Positions 30,908 to 40,889 of a stretch of 64,000 bases of DNA are shown here, in pieces. Made by a program: the position numbers and the translations under genes. Location of the stretch: the NCBI RefSeq assembly GCF_003591035.1, contig NZ_QYUO01000001.1, positions 3,100,001 to 3,164,000 of the forward strand. The letters are read 5' to 3'. The number at the start of each line of letters is the position of its first letter. Position 1 is the stretch's first letter. Source of the DNA: Noviherbaspirillum saxi (GTDB lineage: Bacteria > Pseudomonadota > Gammaproteobacteria > Burkholderiales > Burkholderiaceae_D). A model generated the notes under the pieces. The model made no database searches. It was not told the DNA's origin and saw nothing but the letters and a program-made list of their open reading frames with translations.

Positions 30908-31606
30908 ATGTCTACCGAGCGCATCGCCATCTTCGCACATGACCATAGCGCACCCGAAGCAATACAGGAGATAAGCGATGCGCTATCCAGCGCTGGCTAT
31001 GCCTGCGTAACGTCGTCATATCGAGATGCCGTCGCAACCGCACAACCGGATCATGTTGACCTGTGGATATGCGACTGGCCGGGAGATGATCCGATAGCGG
31101 ACATATTGATTAGAACACGGCAAACCGACACTTGGCGCCCCGTGCTTGCCGTCATCGAACGCGGACAAACCGACGACGCGCTGGCAGCCCTCAATGCAGG
31201 CGCCGATGACTACATAGTCCGGCCGCTGCGGCGCACGGAGCTCGTGCTGCGTATCAACGCCTTGCTCGGCCATGCTTATCCGGAGCGAAAGTCTGTCGAT
31301 GAAGCACTGCAGTACGGTCCATTTCGGTTTCATACAAACAAGACCTTGGTCACTCGCGATCGCATGTCGGTGGAATTGACGCAAAAAGAATTTGAACTGG
31401 CCCTTTTGTTTTTCAGAAATCTCGATCGGCCATTGTCCCGCGCCTTTATCCAGGAAACGGTCTGGTCGCGCGAACCCGACATACCGTCGCGCACCATGGA
31501 TACACATATCTCACGCATTCGCAGCAAGCTCGGCCTGCGCCCCGAGAACGGTTTTCGGCTTGCACCCGTCTATAGCTATGGATATCGGCTCGAGCAAACG
31601 CCTTGA
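30908..31606 (+). CDS. OmpR-type response regulator with atypical receiver
   Basis: 232 residues: a receiver domain (1-120) and a winged-helix DNA-binding domain (130-230, with RFHTNKTLVTRD and the recognition part SRTMDTHISRIRSKLGL). The phosphoacceptor appears to be Asp56 in DLWICD. The usual acidic pair near residue 12 is His-Asp-His, and the conserved Lys before Pro (normally KP) is Arg105 in YIVRPLRR. No sensor kinase is adjacent. It may therefore respond to an unlinked kinase, or act without normal phosphorylation. DNA targets are unknown. Confidence 0.82.
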   Translation: MSTERIAIFAHDHSAPEAIQEISDALSSAGYACVTSSYRDAVATAQPDHVDLWICDWPGDDPIADILIRTRQTDTWRPVLAVIERGQTDDALAALNAGADDYIVRPLRRTELVLRINALLGHAYPERKSVDEALQYGPFRFHTNKTLVTRDRMSVELTQKEFELALLFFRNLDRPLSRAFIQETVWSREPDIPSRTMDTHISRIRSKLGLRPENGFRLAPVYSYGYRLEQTP

Positions 31607-31687
31607 CCTGCGGTGATCCGGCAAAGATCCGCCGGCCGACCGCTTTGATACCTTTTTGGTAACACGGTATGCGCCGATGCAACAGGC

Positions 31688-31693
31688 TATAAT
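31688..31693 (+). promoter_or_regulatory. Candidate -10 box of hemA
   Basis: A perfect TATAAT, 35 bases before the hemA ATG, preceded by GGC. No good -35 lies at 16-18 bases. Confidence 0.4.
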
Positions 31694-31727
31694 ACGAACT
31701 CGGAATTCCCTCGAAGTCAACACTGCA

Positions 31728-33017
31728 ATGCAGCTTCTCGCCGTTGGTCTTAACCACACTACTGCGCCGGTATCCCTGCGCGAAAAGGTAGCTTTTCCGG
31801 CTGACCAGATTGGTCAGGCGGTAGCGGCTGCACGGTCGTGGTTCGGGCGCGGTACTGCCATTGGCGCCACTGACGAAGCGGCCATTCTTTCCACCTGTAA
31901 TCGCACCGAGCTGTACGCCGCCAGCGATATCCCCGGCGGCGTCGATGCCGCCATTGATGCGACCGCGCGTTTCCTTGCCGAATACCACAAGCTGCCTTAC
32001 GCAGAACTGCGGCCGTTTCTGTACACGCTGCCGCAAGACAACGCGGTACGGCACGCATTTCGCGTCGCATCGGGCCTTGATTCCATGGTCCTCGGCGAAG
32101 CGCAGATCCTCGGCCAGATGAAGGATGCGGTCCGCCTGGCCGATGCAGCGGGTGGATTGGGCACTTATCTGCACCAGATGTTCCAGCGCACCTTTGCCGT
32201 GGCAAAGGAAGTGCGCACGACCACCGAAATCGGCGCGCACAGCGTGTCGATGGCGGCAGCAGCAGTACGCTTGTCGCAACGCATTTTCGACAAGGTGTCG
32301 GAGCAGAATGTGCTGTTCATCGGCGCCGGAGAAATGATTGAATTGTGCGCGACGCATTTCGCAGCGCAGAATCCAAAATCGCTGACGATTGCAAACCGGA
32401 CGCTGGAACGTGGCGAAGTGCTCGCCCATCGATTCAACGGCCGTGCAATCCGCCTCGGCGATCTGGCAGACCAGCTTGCGCAGTTTGACATCGTGGTATC
32501 CAGTACCGCATCGTCGCTGCCTATCATCGGCCTCGGCATGGTCGAGCGCGCGATCAAGGCGCGCCGGCACAAGCCGATGTTCATGGTGGATCTAGCCGTG
32601 CCGCGCGATATCGAATCAGAAATCGGACGCCTCGACGACGTCTTTCTCTACACCGTCGATGATCTCGGCTCGGCCGTACAGACCGGCATGGAAAATCGCC
32701 AGGCCGCTGTTGCCCAGGCGGAGGCCATCATTGAAAACCGGGTCCAAGCCTTCATGCACTGGATCGACAGCCGCGCGGTCGTACCACTGATCCGTGAATT
32801 GCACGACACCAGTGAAGCCTTGCGCCTGGCCGAACTCGAACGCGCAAAAAAACTGCTCGCCAAAGGCGAAGACATCGATGCGGTGCTTGAAGCCTTGTCC
32901 AAGGGATTGACCGCAAAATTCCTGCATGGTCCGCAACAGGCTTTGCACAACGCTCAAGGCGATGAACGCGCACGGCTGGCCGCGCTGCTGCCGCAACTGT
33001 TCCGCACCAAGCGCTAG
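31728..33017 (+). CDS. hemA: Glutamyl-tRNA reductase
   Basis: 429 residues from the ATG that begins [14 protein letters not shown], the family N-terminus. The catalytic Cys57 is in [12 protein letters not shown]. The NADPH domain has [12 protein letters not shown] near 197-208, and the C-terminal helical dimerisation domain follows. It reduces glutamyl-tRNA to glutamate-1-semialdehyde, the first committed step of tetrapyrrole synthesis, feeding heme for the bc1 complex encoded at 41-44 kb. The order hemA-prfA-prmC is widespread; dsbB is inserted between prfA and prmC here. Confidence 0.95.
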   Translation: MQLLAVGLNHTTAPVSLREKVAFPADQIGQAVAAARSWFGRGTAIGATDEAAILSTCNRTELYAASDIPGGVDAAIDATARFLAEYHKLPYAELRPFLYTLPQDNAVRHAFRVASGLDSMVLGEAQILGQMKDAVRLADAAGGLGTYLHQMFQRTFAVAKEVRTTTEIGAHSVSMAAAAVRLSQRIFDKVSEQNVLFIGAGEMIELCATHFAAQNPKSLTIANRTLERGEVLAHRFNGRAIRLGDLADQLAQFDIVVSSTASSLPIIGLGMVERAIKARRHKPMFMVDLAVPRDIESEIGRLDDVFLYTVDDLGSAVQTGMENRQAAVAQAEAIIENRVQAFMHWIDSRAVVPLIRELHDTSEALRLAELERAKKLLAKGEDIDAVLEALSKGLTAKFLHGPQQALHNAQGDERARLAALLPQLFRTKR

Positions 33018-33110
33018 CGACGCTCCGACTTTGCCGGAATCGCGCAGATTCCAGCCTCCGTAGCGCCGCGGCATGCGGCCGCGTCATTGTCCGATTGCTC
33101 ACTGAATTCT

Positions 33111-34193
33111 ATGAAACCTTCAATGCTTACCAAACTCGACCAGCTCACCGAGCGGCTGGAAGAGGTCAATAACCTGCTGATGCAGGAAGGCGTTACTGCC
33201 GACATGGAACAGTACCGCAAGCTGACGCGCGAGCATGCGGAGCTGGGACCGCTGGTCATGCTGTACAACGACTATGTTCAAGCCGGCGCCGATATCCAGA
33301 CCGCGCAGGAAATGATGGCCGACCCGGACATGCGCGACCTCGCACAGGAAGAGATTACTTCCGGCAAGGCACGCATCGAGCAGTTCGAAATCGATTTGCA
33401 AAAGATGTTGCTGCCGAAGGATGCGAATGACGAGCGCAACATTTACCTCGAAATCCGGGCGGGCACCGGCGGCGATGAAGCGGCCCTGTTCGCCGGCGAC
33501 TTGCTGCGCATGTACACACGCTACGCTGAACGCAATCGCTGGCAGGTGGAAATGGTGTCAGAGTCGCCTTCGGAAATCGGCGGTTACAAGGAAGTCATCG
33601 TGCGCGTGGTTGGCTACGGCGCGTATTCGCGGCTGAAGTTCGAGTCCGGCGGCCATCGCGTGCAGCGGGTGCCGGCCACCGAAACCCAGGGCCGCATTCA
33701 TACCTCCGCCTGCACGATCGCGGTCATGCCGGAAGCCGACGAAGTGAGCGACGTCGATATCAATCCGGCCGATATCCGGATCGATACTTTCCGTGCCTCC
33801 GGCGCCGGCGGCCAGCACATCAACAAGACCGACTCGGCAATCCGCATCACGCATTTCCCGACCGGGATCGTGGTGGAATGCCAGGACGATCGCAGCCAGC
33901 ACAAGAACAAGGCATCGGCATTGAAGGTATTGGCCGCGCGCATCAAGGATGTGCAGCTGCGAGAGCAGCAAGCCAAGGAAGCGGCGACGCGCAAATCGCT
34001 GATCGGTTCCGGGGACCGCAGCGAGCGCATTCGCACGTACAACTATCCCCAGGGCCGGATGACCGACCATCGCATCAACCTGACGCTGTACAAGCTGGAT
34101 TTCATCATGGATGGCGATCTGGAAGATTTGACGGGGGCATTGATGGCCGAGCATCAGGCGGAGTTGCTGGCGGCTTTGGGCGACGACGCATAA
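33111..34193 (+). CDS. prfA: Peptide chain release factor 1
   Basis: 360 residues, the same length as E. coli RF1, starting [10 protein letters not shown]. The stop-codon recognition PAT motif is at 188-190, which makes it RF1 (UAA/UAG) and not RF2. The GGQ motif at 233-235 in [10 protein letters not shown] acts in the peptidyl-transferase centre, and its Gln is the target of PrmC. It lies between hemA and dsbB; prmC is two genes downstream. Confidence 0.96.
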   Translation: MKPSMLTKLDQLTERLEEVNNLLMQEGVTADMEQYRKLTREHAELGPLVMLYNDYVQAGADIQTAQEMMADPDMRDLAQEEITSGKARIEQFEIDLQKMLLPKDANDERNIYLEIRAGTGGDEAALFAGDLLRMYTRYAERNRWQVEMVSESPSEIGGYKEVIVRVVGYGAYSRLKFESGGHRVQRVPATETQGRIHTSACTIAVMPEADEVSDVDINPADIRIDTFRASGAGGQHINKTDSAIRITHFPTGIVVECQDDRSQHKNKASALKVLAARIKDVQLREQQAKEAATRKSLIGSGDRSERIRTYNYPQGRMTDHRINLTLYKLDFIMDGDLEDLTGALMAEHQAELLAALGDDA

Positions 34194-34263
34194 TAATAGC
34201 CATCCCCAAATAACCGATTGGAAACAGTTGCACTTTGGAACCATATGGCGAGGTGTTAGTCAC

Positions 34264-34770
34264 ATGGCATTAACCACTCATACAAAAGCAACAATGAAAA
34301 CTTCAAAGTCCCTTTTGCTGGCTGTCGGCATTCTCTGTTTTGCGCTGGTCGGTTTTGCACTGTATCTGCAGCATGTAAAAGAAATGCTGCCCTGCCCCTT
34401 ATGCGTACTGCAGCGCTATGCATTCGTCGCTGTCGGCTTGCTATGCCTTGTTTTTGCCGCACTGCCCGCGGCGGCTGCGCGCGTGGGAGCGGGGCTTGCT
34501 GCGCTGGCCGCGCTGGTCGGCGGCGGTATCGCGGGATGGCATCTGTGGGTGAAAGCGCATCCTAACGTTTCCTGCGGCATCGATCCGCTTGAGACTTCGC
34601 TCAACAAGATTTTTACCGCCGAGCTGATGCCTTTTCTGTTCAAGGCCGACGGCCTGTGCGCCACCGAATACGCGCCGATCATCGGCCTCTCGATACCGCA
34701 ATGGTCGCTGATCTGGTTTGGCATCTTTGCGCTGTTGCTCGCCCGTGCGGCCTTGCGTCGAAGCCGCTAG
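34264..34770 (+). CDS. dsbB: Disulfide bond formation protein DsbB
   Basis: 168 residues with four membrane segments. The first periplasmic loop has CPLC at 44-47, and the second has Cys in NVSCGID and GLCATE, the redox pairs that pass electrons from DsbA to quinone. I chose the ATG at 34264 because GAGGTG lies eight bases upstream; the ATG at 34294 has a poor site. prmC follows 26 bases later. Confidence 0.9.
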   Translation: MALTTHTKATMKTSKSLLLAVGILCFALVGFALYLQHVKEMLPCPLCVLQRYAFVAVGLLCLVFAALPAAAARVGAGLAALAALVGGGIAGWHLWVKAHPNVSCGIDPLETSLNKIFTAELMPFLFKADGLCATEYAPIIGLSIPQWSLIWFGIFALLLARAALRRSR

Positions 34771-34796
34771 GTTTGCCTTTTCACGCAAACACGATC

Positions 34797-35657
34797 ATGC
34801 AACATACACCGGACGTCCAACCACAGACGTATGCCATACCGGCCGGTTGTACGATCAGCACAATCCTGCGCAATCCGCCTGTCAACGCGGTCGATGCGCG
34901 CATTCTGATTGCCCATGGCCTAGGCTTCTCACGCGTGCAGCTCATCACGCAATCCGAGCTCTCTCTTGATAGCGAACAGGCCGCGCGGTTGACGGCTTTG
35001 TTCAGACGTCGCATCGACGGCGAACCGATCGCCTATATTGTCGGCGAGCGTGAATTTTTTGGCCTTGCCCTGTACACCACGCCGGAAGTGCTGATTCCTC
35101 GTCCCGAAACGGAATTGCTTGTTGAGCTGGCACTCGAACGGCTGCCACAGCATGGGCGTGTTCTGGATATGGGTACGGGATCGGGCGCCATCGCGATCGC
35201 CATCGCGCATGCGCGGCCGGACGCGCAGGTCATCGCGATCGATGCCAGTTCGTCCGCCCTGGACATCGCACGTCGCAACAGCTTGCGACACAACGCGCGG
35301 GTGTTATTGAAGCAAAGCGACTGGTACGCCGCGTTAGCCGAGTGCAAATTCGATCTGATCGTATCCAATCCGCCATATATCGTCGCGAATGACCCGCACC
35401 TGTCGCAGGGCGATCTGCGTTTTGAACCGGTCGATGCGCTGACCGATCATGCGGATGGCTTGTCGGCGCTCAGAAGCATTGTCGCTGGCGCCCCGCCCTA
35501 TTTGGCGGACGGCGGCTGGCTGCTGATGGAACATGGCTACGACCAGGCCGACGCAGTACGCAATCTGCTGGCCGCGAGCTTTCAACAGGTCCAAAGCTGG
35601 AAAGATCTGGCAGGTATCGAGCGGGTCAGCGGCGGCATGCTCTCCATTGCAAAGTAA
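34797..35657 (+). CDS. prmC: Release factor glutamine N5-methyltransferase
   Basis: 286 residues. SAM-binding VLDMGTGSGAIAIAIA is at 122-137, the catalytic NPPY at 191-194, and the family segment PRPETELLVE at 101-110. It methylates the GGQ glutamine of RF1 and RF2; RF1 is encoded two genes upstream. The ATG at 34797 gives the normal N-terminal domain; a longer frame overlaps dsbB and is not supported. Confidence 0.94.
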   Translation: MQHTPDVQPQTYAIPAGCTISTILRNPPVNAVDARILIAHGLGFSRVQLITQSELSLDSEQAARLTALFRRRIDGEPIAYIVGEREFFGLALYTTPEVLIPRPETELLVELALERLPQHGRVLDMGTGSGAIAIAIAHARPDAQVIAIDASSSALDIARRNSLRHNARVLLKQSDWYAALAECKFDLIVSNPPYIVANDPHLSQGDLRFEPVDALTDHADGLSALRSIVAGAPPYLADGGWLLMEHGYDQADAVRNLLAASFQQVQSWKDLAGIERVSGGMLSIAK

Positions 35658-35782
35658 ATGCCCGATTGCCATGCCATACCGGCAAGCGATTACGCCGCCG
35701 TCTTTTTTCGGCCTGTCAAGACTGGCGCATTCGCATAATTTGCGTATCATCATCCGCTTGATTTTCTTCCTGTTGAATTCTC

Positions 35783-38128
35783 ATGCTGCCTTCGATTGAA
35801 CAACGTCTCGCGGTTGAACTCGTCGCCAAACCGGCTCAAGTCGCCGCCGCCATTGCATTGCTGGATGAGGGTGCGACCGTCCCCTTCATTGCGCGCTATC
35901 GCAAGGAGGCGACCGGTGGGCTGGACGACATCCAGTTACGCCTGCTGGAAGAGCGTCTGCGCTATCTGCGCGAACTGGAAGACCGGCGCGCGGCAATCAT
36001 TGCGTCGATCCAGGAACAGGGAAAGATGACGCCGGAATTGCTCGATGCCATCACGCATGCGGAAGACAAGACCCGGCTCGAAGACCTTTACCTGCCATAC
36101 AAACCGAAGCGTCGCACCAAGGCACAGATCGCGGCGGAAGCCGGCCTGACCGAACTGGCAGATGCCTTGCTCGCCAACCCAACGCTGAACCCGGAAGAAG
36201 AAGCGGCCAAGTTCCTGAAACCAGCCTTCACGACCGACAATGGCGACAATCCCGGCGTGGCCGATACCAAGGCGGCACTTGATGGCGCGCGCCAGATTCT
36301 GATGGAACGCTTTGCCGAGGATGCGACGCTGTTGCAGGCCTTGCGCGAATATCTGACCGACCATGGCATCGTCGAGTCGAAAGTGGTCGAGGGCAAGGAA
36401 GATGCAGGCGCCAAGTTTGCAGATTACTTCGACTATTCGGAAACGATCAGTACGATTCCATCGCACCGCGCGCTGGCGCTGTTTCGCGGCCGGCGTGAAG
36501 AAATCCTGAATGTGTCGCTGCGGCTGGACACGGAAGAAGAGAAGCCGAAATGGGATGCGCCGCACAACCCGTGCGAAGGCCGCATTGCGGTGCGTTTCGG
36601 CATCAGCAATCAGGGCCGTCCCGCCGACAAGTGGCTGGCCGACACCGTGCGCTGGACCTGGCGCGTCAAGGTATTCATGCACCTTGAAACAGAGCTGATG
36701 ACCGGCTTGCGCGAGCGCGCCGAAATCGAAGCGATCAATGTGTTTGCCCGCAATCTGAAGGACCTGCTGCTGGCGGCACCGGCCGGTCCGCGCGCAACCA
36801 TGGGCCTGGACCCGGGGCTGCGTACCGGCGTGAAAGTCGCCGTGGTGGATGCGACCGGCAAGGTGGTCGATACGACCACCATTTATCCGCATCAGCCGCG
36901 CAATGATTGGGACGGCTCCTTGCATACCTTGGCGCTGCTTGCGCAAAAACACAATGTTGCGCTGATCTCGATCGGCAACGGCACCGCCTCGCGCGAGACC
37001 GACAAGCTGGCCCAGGATTTGATCAAGCAACATCCGGAACTCAAGCTGACGAAGATCGTTGTGTCGGAAGCAGGCGCGTCGGTTTATTCCGCATCCGAGT
37101 TTGCCTCGCGCGAACTGCCGGAACTGGATGTATCCCTGCGCGGCGCCGTATCGATTGCCCGGCGCCTGCAGGATCCGCTCGCTGAATTGGTGAAAATCGA
37201 TCCGAAATCCATTGGTGTCGGACAGTATCAGCACGACGTCGGTCAAACCCAGCTTGCACGCTCACTGGATGCGGTTGTCGAGGATTGCGTGAATGCGGTT
37301 GGTGTCGATGTCAACACTGCTTCGGCGCCCTTGCTGGCACGGGTGTCGGGCTTGAATGCGAGCGTCGCTCAGAGCATCGTGACTTACCGCGACATGAAGG
37401 GCATGTTCACCTCCCGCGCCGCGCTGCGTTCAGTGCCGCGGCTGGGGGAAAAGACCTTTGAGCAAGCCGCGGGTTTTCTGCGCATCATGAACGGCGACAA
37501 TCCGCTCGATGCATCGGCGGTGCATCCCGAATCCTACCCGGTCGTGGAAAAAATTCTTGCCGATATCAAAAAGGATGTGAAAGGCGTGATCGGCGACAGC
37601 AAGCTGCTCAAGTCGATCAGCGCGGCCAAGTATGCGGATGAAAAATTCGGCGTACCGACCATTACCGATATCCTGAAGGAACTGGAAAAACCGGGCCGCG
37701 ACCCGCGTCCGGAATTCACTACCGCAACCTTCAAGGACGGCGTGGAAGATATCAAGGACCTCCGCCCGGACATGATTCTCGAAGGTGTGGTGACGAACGT
37801 TGCGGCATTTGGCGCATTCGTCGATATCGGCGTGCATCAGGATGGCCTGGTGCATATTTCGGCATTGTCCAATACCTTCGTGCGCGACCCGCATACCGTG
37901 GTCAAGGCGGGTCAGGTGGTGAAGGTCAAAGTCCTTGAAGTCGATGAAAAGCGTCGTCGCATCGCGCTGACCATGCGCTTGTCCGATGCACCTCAGCCGG
38001 CCGGTGCCCGCCCCGAGCAGCGCGGCGACCGCAATGATGCGAAACGCCTGTCGCAGCATCAGCAGCGTGCGCAACCTGTCTCAACAAACAATGCGATGGC
38101 GGCCGCTTTTGCGAAACTGAAGTCGTGA
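35783..38128 (+). CDS. tex: Tex-family RNA-binding transcription accessory protein
   Basis: 781 residues. The Tex N-terminal helical part ([25 protein letters not shown] near 26-50), a YqgF/RuvC-like domain ([17 protein letters not shown] near 341-357), helix-hairpin-helix repeats ([15 protein letters not shown]) and a C-terminal S1 RNA-binding domain (about 650-725, with [26 protein letters not shown]) occur in the expected order. Tex affects transcription of some genes and stress tolerance. It stands alone, followed by an inverted-repeat element. Confidence 0.95.
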   Translation: MLPSIEQRLAVELVAKPAQVAAAIALLDEGATVPFIARYRKEATGGLDDIQLRLLEERLRYLRELEDRRAAIIASIQEQGKMTPELLDAITHAEDKTRLEDLYLPYKPKRRTKAQIAAEAGLTELADALLANPTLNPEEEAAKFLKPAFTTDNGDNPGVADTKAALDGARQILMERFAEDATLLQALREYLTDHGIVESKVVEGKEDAGAKFADYFDYSETISTIPSHRALALFRGRREEILNVSLRLDTEEEKPKWDAPHNPCEGRIAVRFGISNQGRPADKWLADTVRWTWRVKVFMHLETELMTGLRERAEIEAINVFARNLKDLLLAAPAGPRATMGLDPGLRTGVKVAVVDATGKVVDTTTIYPHQPRNDWDGSLHTLALLAQKHNVALISIGNGTASRETDKLAQDLIKQHPELKLTKIVVSEAGASVYSASEFASRELPELDVSLRGAVSIARRLQDPLAELVKIDPKSIGVGQYQHDVGQTQLARSLDAVVEDCVNAVGVDVNTASAPLLARVSGLNASVAQSIVTYRDMKGMFTSRAALRSVPRLGEKTFEQAAGFLRIMNGDNPLDASAVHPESYPVVEKILADIKKDVKGVIGDSKLLKSISAAKYADEKFGVPTITDILKELEKPGRDPRPEFTTATFKDGVEDIKDLRPDMILEGVVTNVAAFGAFVDIGVHQDGLVHISALSNTFVRDPHTVVKAGQVVKVKVLEVDEKRRRIALTMRLSDAPQPAGARPEQRGDRNDAKRLSQHQQRAQPVSTNNAMAAAFAKLKS

Positions 38129-38172
38129 GGATCGGCGTCCGGCGTTTTTCGGTGTGCCGGGACGCTGAACGT

Positions 38173-38335
38173 TAGAGCAGATTTCGTATCAGTGCACGGG
38201 CGCTGCGGGCCGCTTTGCCGCGCATGGCCGCGTTGTTCGTCGTTTGTGTGGCTCGCCACACGGCACTCCTCGCGCCTTGCCCTGCCCCCCCAAATCAACC
38301 CGCGTCTCCCATACACCGACACGAAATCTGCTCTA
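38173..38335. repeat. 163-bp MITE-like inverted-repeat element
   Basis: The outer arms TAGAGCAGATTTCGT (38173-38187) and ACGAAATCTGCTCTA (38321-38335) are perfect 15-base inverted repeats. The complementarity continues imperfectly for about 15 more bases. A central hairpin GTGTGGC-TC-GCCACAC (38246-38261) sits between them. Both ends are TA, which could be a TA target duplication. There is no coding capacity. It fills the tex-grxD gap. It looks like a non-autonomous transposable or REP-type element; other copies are needed to prove it. Confidence 0.55.
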
Positions 38336-38423
38336 GGTGCAGGAAACCTGCCCGGGTTTTCTCGGCGTCGGCTTTCCATGCCCGGCAGATCGCTTTGCCG
38401 TCACCCTGAGCCAGTGTTTTTCA

Positions 38424-38429
38424 TATAAT
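38424..38429 (+). promoter_or_regulatory. Candidate -10 box of the glutaredoxin gene
   Basis: TATAAT, 33 bases before the ATG at 38462. No convincing -35 is seen at the usual distance. Confidence 0.4.
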
Positions 38430-38461
38430 GGTGAACATCTTTCCACTTTCGAGGTTACACC

Positions 38462-38773
38462 ATGAGCGACATACAATCCTGGATCAAAGAGACCGTGACA
38501 CAAAACCCTGTCGTGCTGTTCATGAAGGGGACGGCGCAATTCCCGCAGTGCGGCTTTTCCGGACGCGCCATTCAAATCCTGAAAACCTGCGGCGTCGACA
38601 ACATCGTCACGATCAACGTGCTCGAAGACGCAGATGTGCGTCAAGGCATCAAGGAATTCTCCAACTGGCCCACTATCCCACAGCTGTATGTCAAGGGCGA
38701 ATTCATCGGTGGCTCCGACATCATGACAGAGATGTACGAATCCGGTGAACTGCAGACCCTGCTGAAGGCTTGA
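38462..38773 (+). CDS. grxD: Monothiol glutaredoxin (CGFS type)
   Basis: 103 residues with the active-site CGFS at 30-33 in [10 protein letters not shown], and the glutathione-binding [20 protein letters not shown] glutaredoxins carry and transfer [2Fe-2S] clusters, often with BolA partners; a BolA-family protein (IbaG) is encoded at 58.8 kb. A GAGG ribosome site precedes the ATG. ubiX follows seven bases later, likely in one transcript. Confidence 0.95.
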   Translation: MSDIQSWIKETVTQNPVVLFMKGTAQFPQCGFSGRAIQILKTCGVDNIVTINVLEDADVRQGIKEFSNWPTIPQLYVKGEFIGGSDIMTEMYESGELQTLLKA

Positions 38774-38780
38774 GGCGCTC

Positions 38781-39389
38781 GTGTCCGCAAAGACGGCACA
38801 ATCCACAATGCCGGTGAGACGGATCATCATTGCGATCACCGGCGCTACCGGCGCCATCTATGGCGTACGCCTGCTTCAGGTACTACGCGAAATACCGGGC
38901 ATCGAACTGCACTTGATGGTCTCCGACGCAGGTGTGTTGAATCTGCATCAGGAACTCGGCATGGGACGCAAGGAAGTCGAAGCGCTTGCCCATGTCGTGC
39001 ATCATATTCGTGATGTGGGAGCGGCAATCGCAAGCGGGTCATTTCAATCCGACGGAATGATCATCGCACCTTGCTCGATGAAAACCCTGGCTGCCGTAGC
39101 GCACGGTCTGTCGGACAATCTGATCAGCCGTGCTGCTGACGTGGTACTCAAGGAGCGCCGGCGGCTGATTCTGATGGTACGCGAGACACCGTTCAATCTA
39201 GCTCACCTGCGCAACATGACCGCCGTGACGGAAATGGGCGGGATTATCTTTCCTCCCCTTCCCGGCTTTTACCATCGCCCGCAAAGCATTACTGAAATGG
39301 TCGATCATACAGTCGGTCGCGTGCTGGACCTGTTTGCCATTCCGCATACACTGACGCCGCGCTGGAACGGCATGAAGCAAGACGACTGA
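38781..39389 (+). CDS. ubiX: Flavin prenyltransferase UbiX
   Basis: 202 residues. The flavin-binding motif ITGATGAIYGVRLLQVLR (near 15-32) and IIAPCSMKTLAAVAHGLSDNLISRAADVVLKE define UbiX. It makes prenylated FMN, the cofactor of the decarboxylase UbiD in ubiquinone synthesis. The GTG start follows GAGG; an ATG nine codons in (38808) would give the shorter E. coli-like N-terminus. It is probably co-transcribed with grxD. Confidence 0.93.
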   Translation: MSAKTAQSTMPVRRIIIAITGATGAIYGVRLLQVLREIPGIELHLMVSDAGVLNLHQELGMGRKEVEALAHVVHHIRDVGAAIASGSFQSDGMIIAPCSMKTLAAVAHGLSDNLISRAADVVLKERRRLILMVRETPFNLAHLRNMTAVTEMGGIIFPPLPGFYHRPQSITEMVDHTVGRVLDLFAIPHTLTPRWNGMKQDD

Positions 39390-39485
39390 CATTGATCTTC
39401 GCCATCCGACTGGCGCCCCTGATGGCTTGCCGCATGGCGATAACTCTTGTGTGCGTGCCGCAGCAAAAACACATGCCACAAAAGG

Positions 39486-39520
39486 AAAAACCCGTAATCA
39501 TTTCTGATTACGGGTTTTTA
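39486..39520 (-). terminator. Bidirectional terminator between ubiX and tRNA-Thr
   Basis: AAAAACCCGTAATCA and TGATTACGGGTTTTT form a 15-base perfect inverted repeat around a four-base loop (TTTC). With T runs on both strands it can end tRNA-Thr transcription from the right and ubiX transcription from the left. Confidence 0.9.
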
Positions 39521-39521
39521 T

Positions 39522-39597
39522 TGGTGCCGGCTGCCGGATTCGAACTGGCCACCTGATGATTACAAGTCAACTGCTCTACCAAATGAGCTAAGCCGGC
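39522..39597 (-). tRNA. tRNA-Thr (anticodon TGT)
   Basis: 76 bases on the minus strand. The acceptor arms GCCGGCT and AGCCGGC pair fully; the D arm is AGCTCATTTGGTAGAGC; the anticodon loop CTTGTAA reads TGT; the T arm holds GTTCGAATCC; CCA is encoded. A TATAAT (39616-39621, minus strand) lies 19-24 bases upstream and could be its -10. Confidence 0.95.
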
Positions 39598-39623
39598 GAA
39601 AACTTGAAGACAACAATTATACG

Positions 39624-40112
39624 CTATTTGATCCGAGTCAGGGTAGGTCTTCCACCTTTTTTTGGTGGATCGTTGTCATCCTGGGGATTCGTACCTTCTG
39701 CTGGACGAGGTGCTGCTTCTTCGACCGAGGGAACCGCAGAAAGTGCCGGTGACTTTGCCGCCTCTTCTTCGCCCGCTCCCTCCTCGCCACGTGCTGGCAG
39801 ATTGGTTACTTCGAATGCCATGCCTTGACCGTTTTCGCGTGCATAGATCGCAACGACATTATCGACAGGAATGGAAATCTCTCGCGATACACCGCCGAAG
39901 CGTGCATGGAAACTAACGAAATCATTGTCCATTTTCAGCCCGCTTGTAGCAGTAAAGCTGATGTTCAAGACAATCTCGCCATTCTTCACGAATTCGCGCG
40001 GCACGAGCGTGTTCGCATCGACCGCGGCAGCCAGATAAGGAGTATAGCCATTGTCGGTGCACCATTCGTAAATGGCACGCAACAAATAGGGCTTTGTAGA
40101 AATTTCAGACAT
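39624..40112 (-). CDS. sspB: ClpXP protease specificity-enhancing factor SspB
   Basis: 162 residues. The substrate-binding domain (about 1-110) begins MSEISTKPYLLRAIYEWC and has the conserved YLAAAVDAN and IVLNISFTATSGL. A flexible acidic and Pro-rich linker (EEGAGEEEAAKSP) leads to the C-terminal ClpX-docking tail GRPTLTRIK. SspB delivers ssrA-tagged peptides to ClpXP. It follows sspA by 76 bases, as in most proteobacteria. Confidence 0.94.
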   Translation of the reverse strand: MSEISTKPYLLRAIYEWCTDNGYTPYLAAAVDANTLVPREFVKNGEIVLNISFTATSGLKMDNDFVSFHARFGGVSREISIPVDNVVAIYARENGQGMAFEVTNLPARGEEGAGEEEAAKSPALSAVPSVEEAAPRPAEGTNPQDDNDPPKKGGRPTLTRIK

Positions 40113-40188
40113 GATTTCCTGAACTCAATGCATGCAAGCCTACAGAAGCGTGAGCAACCTGTTCGGCTGCAGGCATGTACAGAGATAC

Positions 40189-40800
40189 TTAGCGACGCAT
40201 TACTTTTTCGGACGGCGTCAATGCTTCAATATAGGCCGGACGAGAGAAAATGCGTTCTGCATATTTCATCAGAGGGGCAGCCGTCTTCGATAGTTCGATA
40301 CCGTAGTGATCCAGACGCCAGAGCAAGGGCGCAACAGCGACGTCCAGCATCGAGAATTCATCACCCAGCATGTACTTGTTCTTCAGGAACAACGGCGCCA
40401 GTGTTGTAAGACGGTCTCGGATTTCCGCGCGCGCTTTTTCGTGGACCTTTTCGGAGCCCTTGGACTTGTCGTTTTCGAGCGTATGCACGTGAACAAACAA
40501 TTCCTTTTCGAAATTGAACAGCATCAGCCTTGCACGGGCACGCATCAGCGGATCCGCCGGCATCAGTTGCGGATGCGGAAAGCGCTCGTCAATGTATTCG
40601 TTGATGATGTTGGATTCGTACAGAATCAGATCGCGTTCAACCAGAATCGGCACTTGTCCGTAAGGATTCATGACCGAGATATCTTCCGGCTTGTTGAACA
40701 GGTCGACATCGCGAATCTCGAAGTCCATGCCTTTTTCAAACAGTACGAGACGGCAGCGTTGGGAAAACGGGCAGGTAGTGCCTGAATAGAGAACCATCAT
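40189..40800 (-). CDS. sspA: Stringent starvation protein A
   Basis: 203 residues with a GST fold: MMVLYSGTTCPFSQRCRLVL at the N-terminus and the conserved PYGQVPILVERDLILYESNIINEYIDE. SspA binds RNA polymerase and does not act as a glutathione transferase. AAGGAAC precedes the ATG at 40800; a longer frame has no such site. It lies between the bc1 terminator and sspB. Confidence 0.93.
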   Translation of the reverse strand: MMVLYSGTTCPFSQRCRLVLFEKGMDFEIRDVDLFNKPEDISVMNPYGQVPILVERDLILYESNIINEYIDERFPHPQLMPADPLMRARARLMLFNFEKELFVHVHTLENDKSKGSEKVHEKARAEIRDRLTTLAPLFLKNKYMLGDEFSMLDVAVAPLLWRLDHYGIELSKTAAPLMKYAERIFSRPAYIEALTPSEKVMRR

Positions 40801-40814
40801 GTTGTAGTTCCTTA

Positions 40815-40850
40815 GAAACAAAAGGGTGAGACGTCGTACGGCTCACCCTG
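40815..40850 (-). terminator. Intrinsic terminator after petC
   Basis: On the minus strand AGGGTGAG and CTCACCCT pair around an 11-12 base loop, followed by TTTGTTTC. It separates the bc1 operon from sspA. Confidence 0.75.
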
Positions 40851-40889
40851 GAATAAGAACCTGCAATCCTTTCGGATGCAGGCGAAAGA

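Noticed and set aside
35936-37246. A 436-codon minus-strand frame antisense to tex
   Set aside because: Tex is full length with all its domains; the antisense product resembles no protein.
38173-38335. Reading the inverted repeat after tex as a simple terminator
   Set aside because: The arms are 133 bases apart and the right arm is not followed by a T run, so it does not fit an intrinsic terminator.
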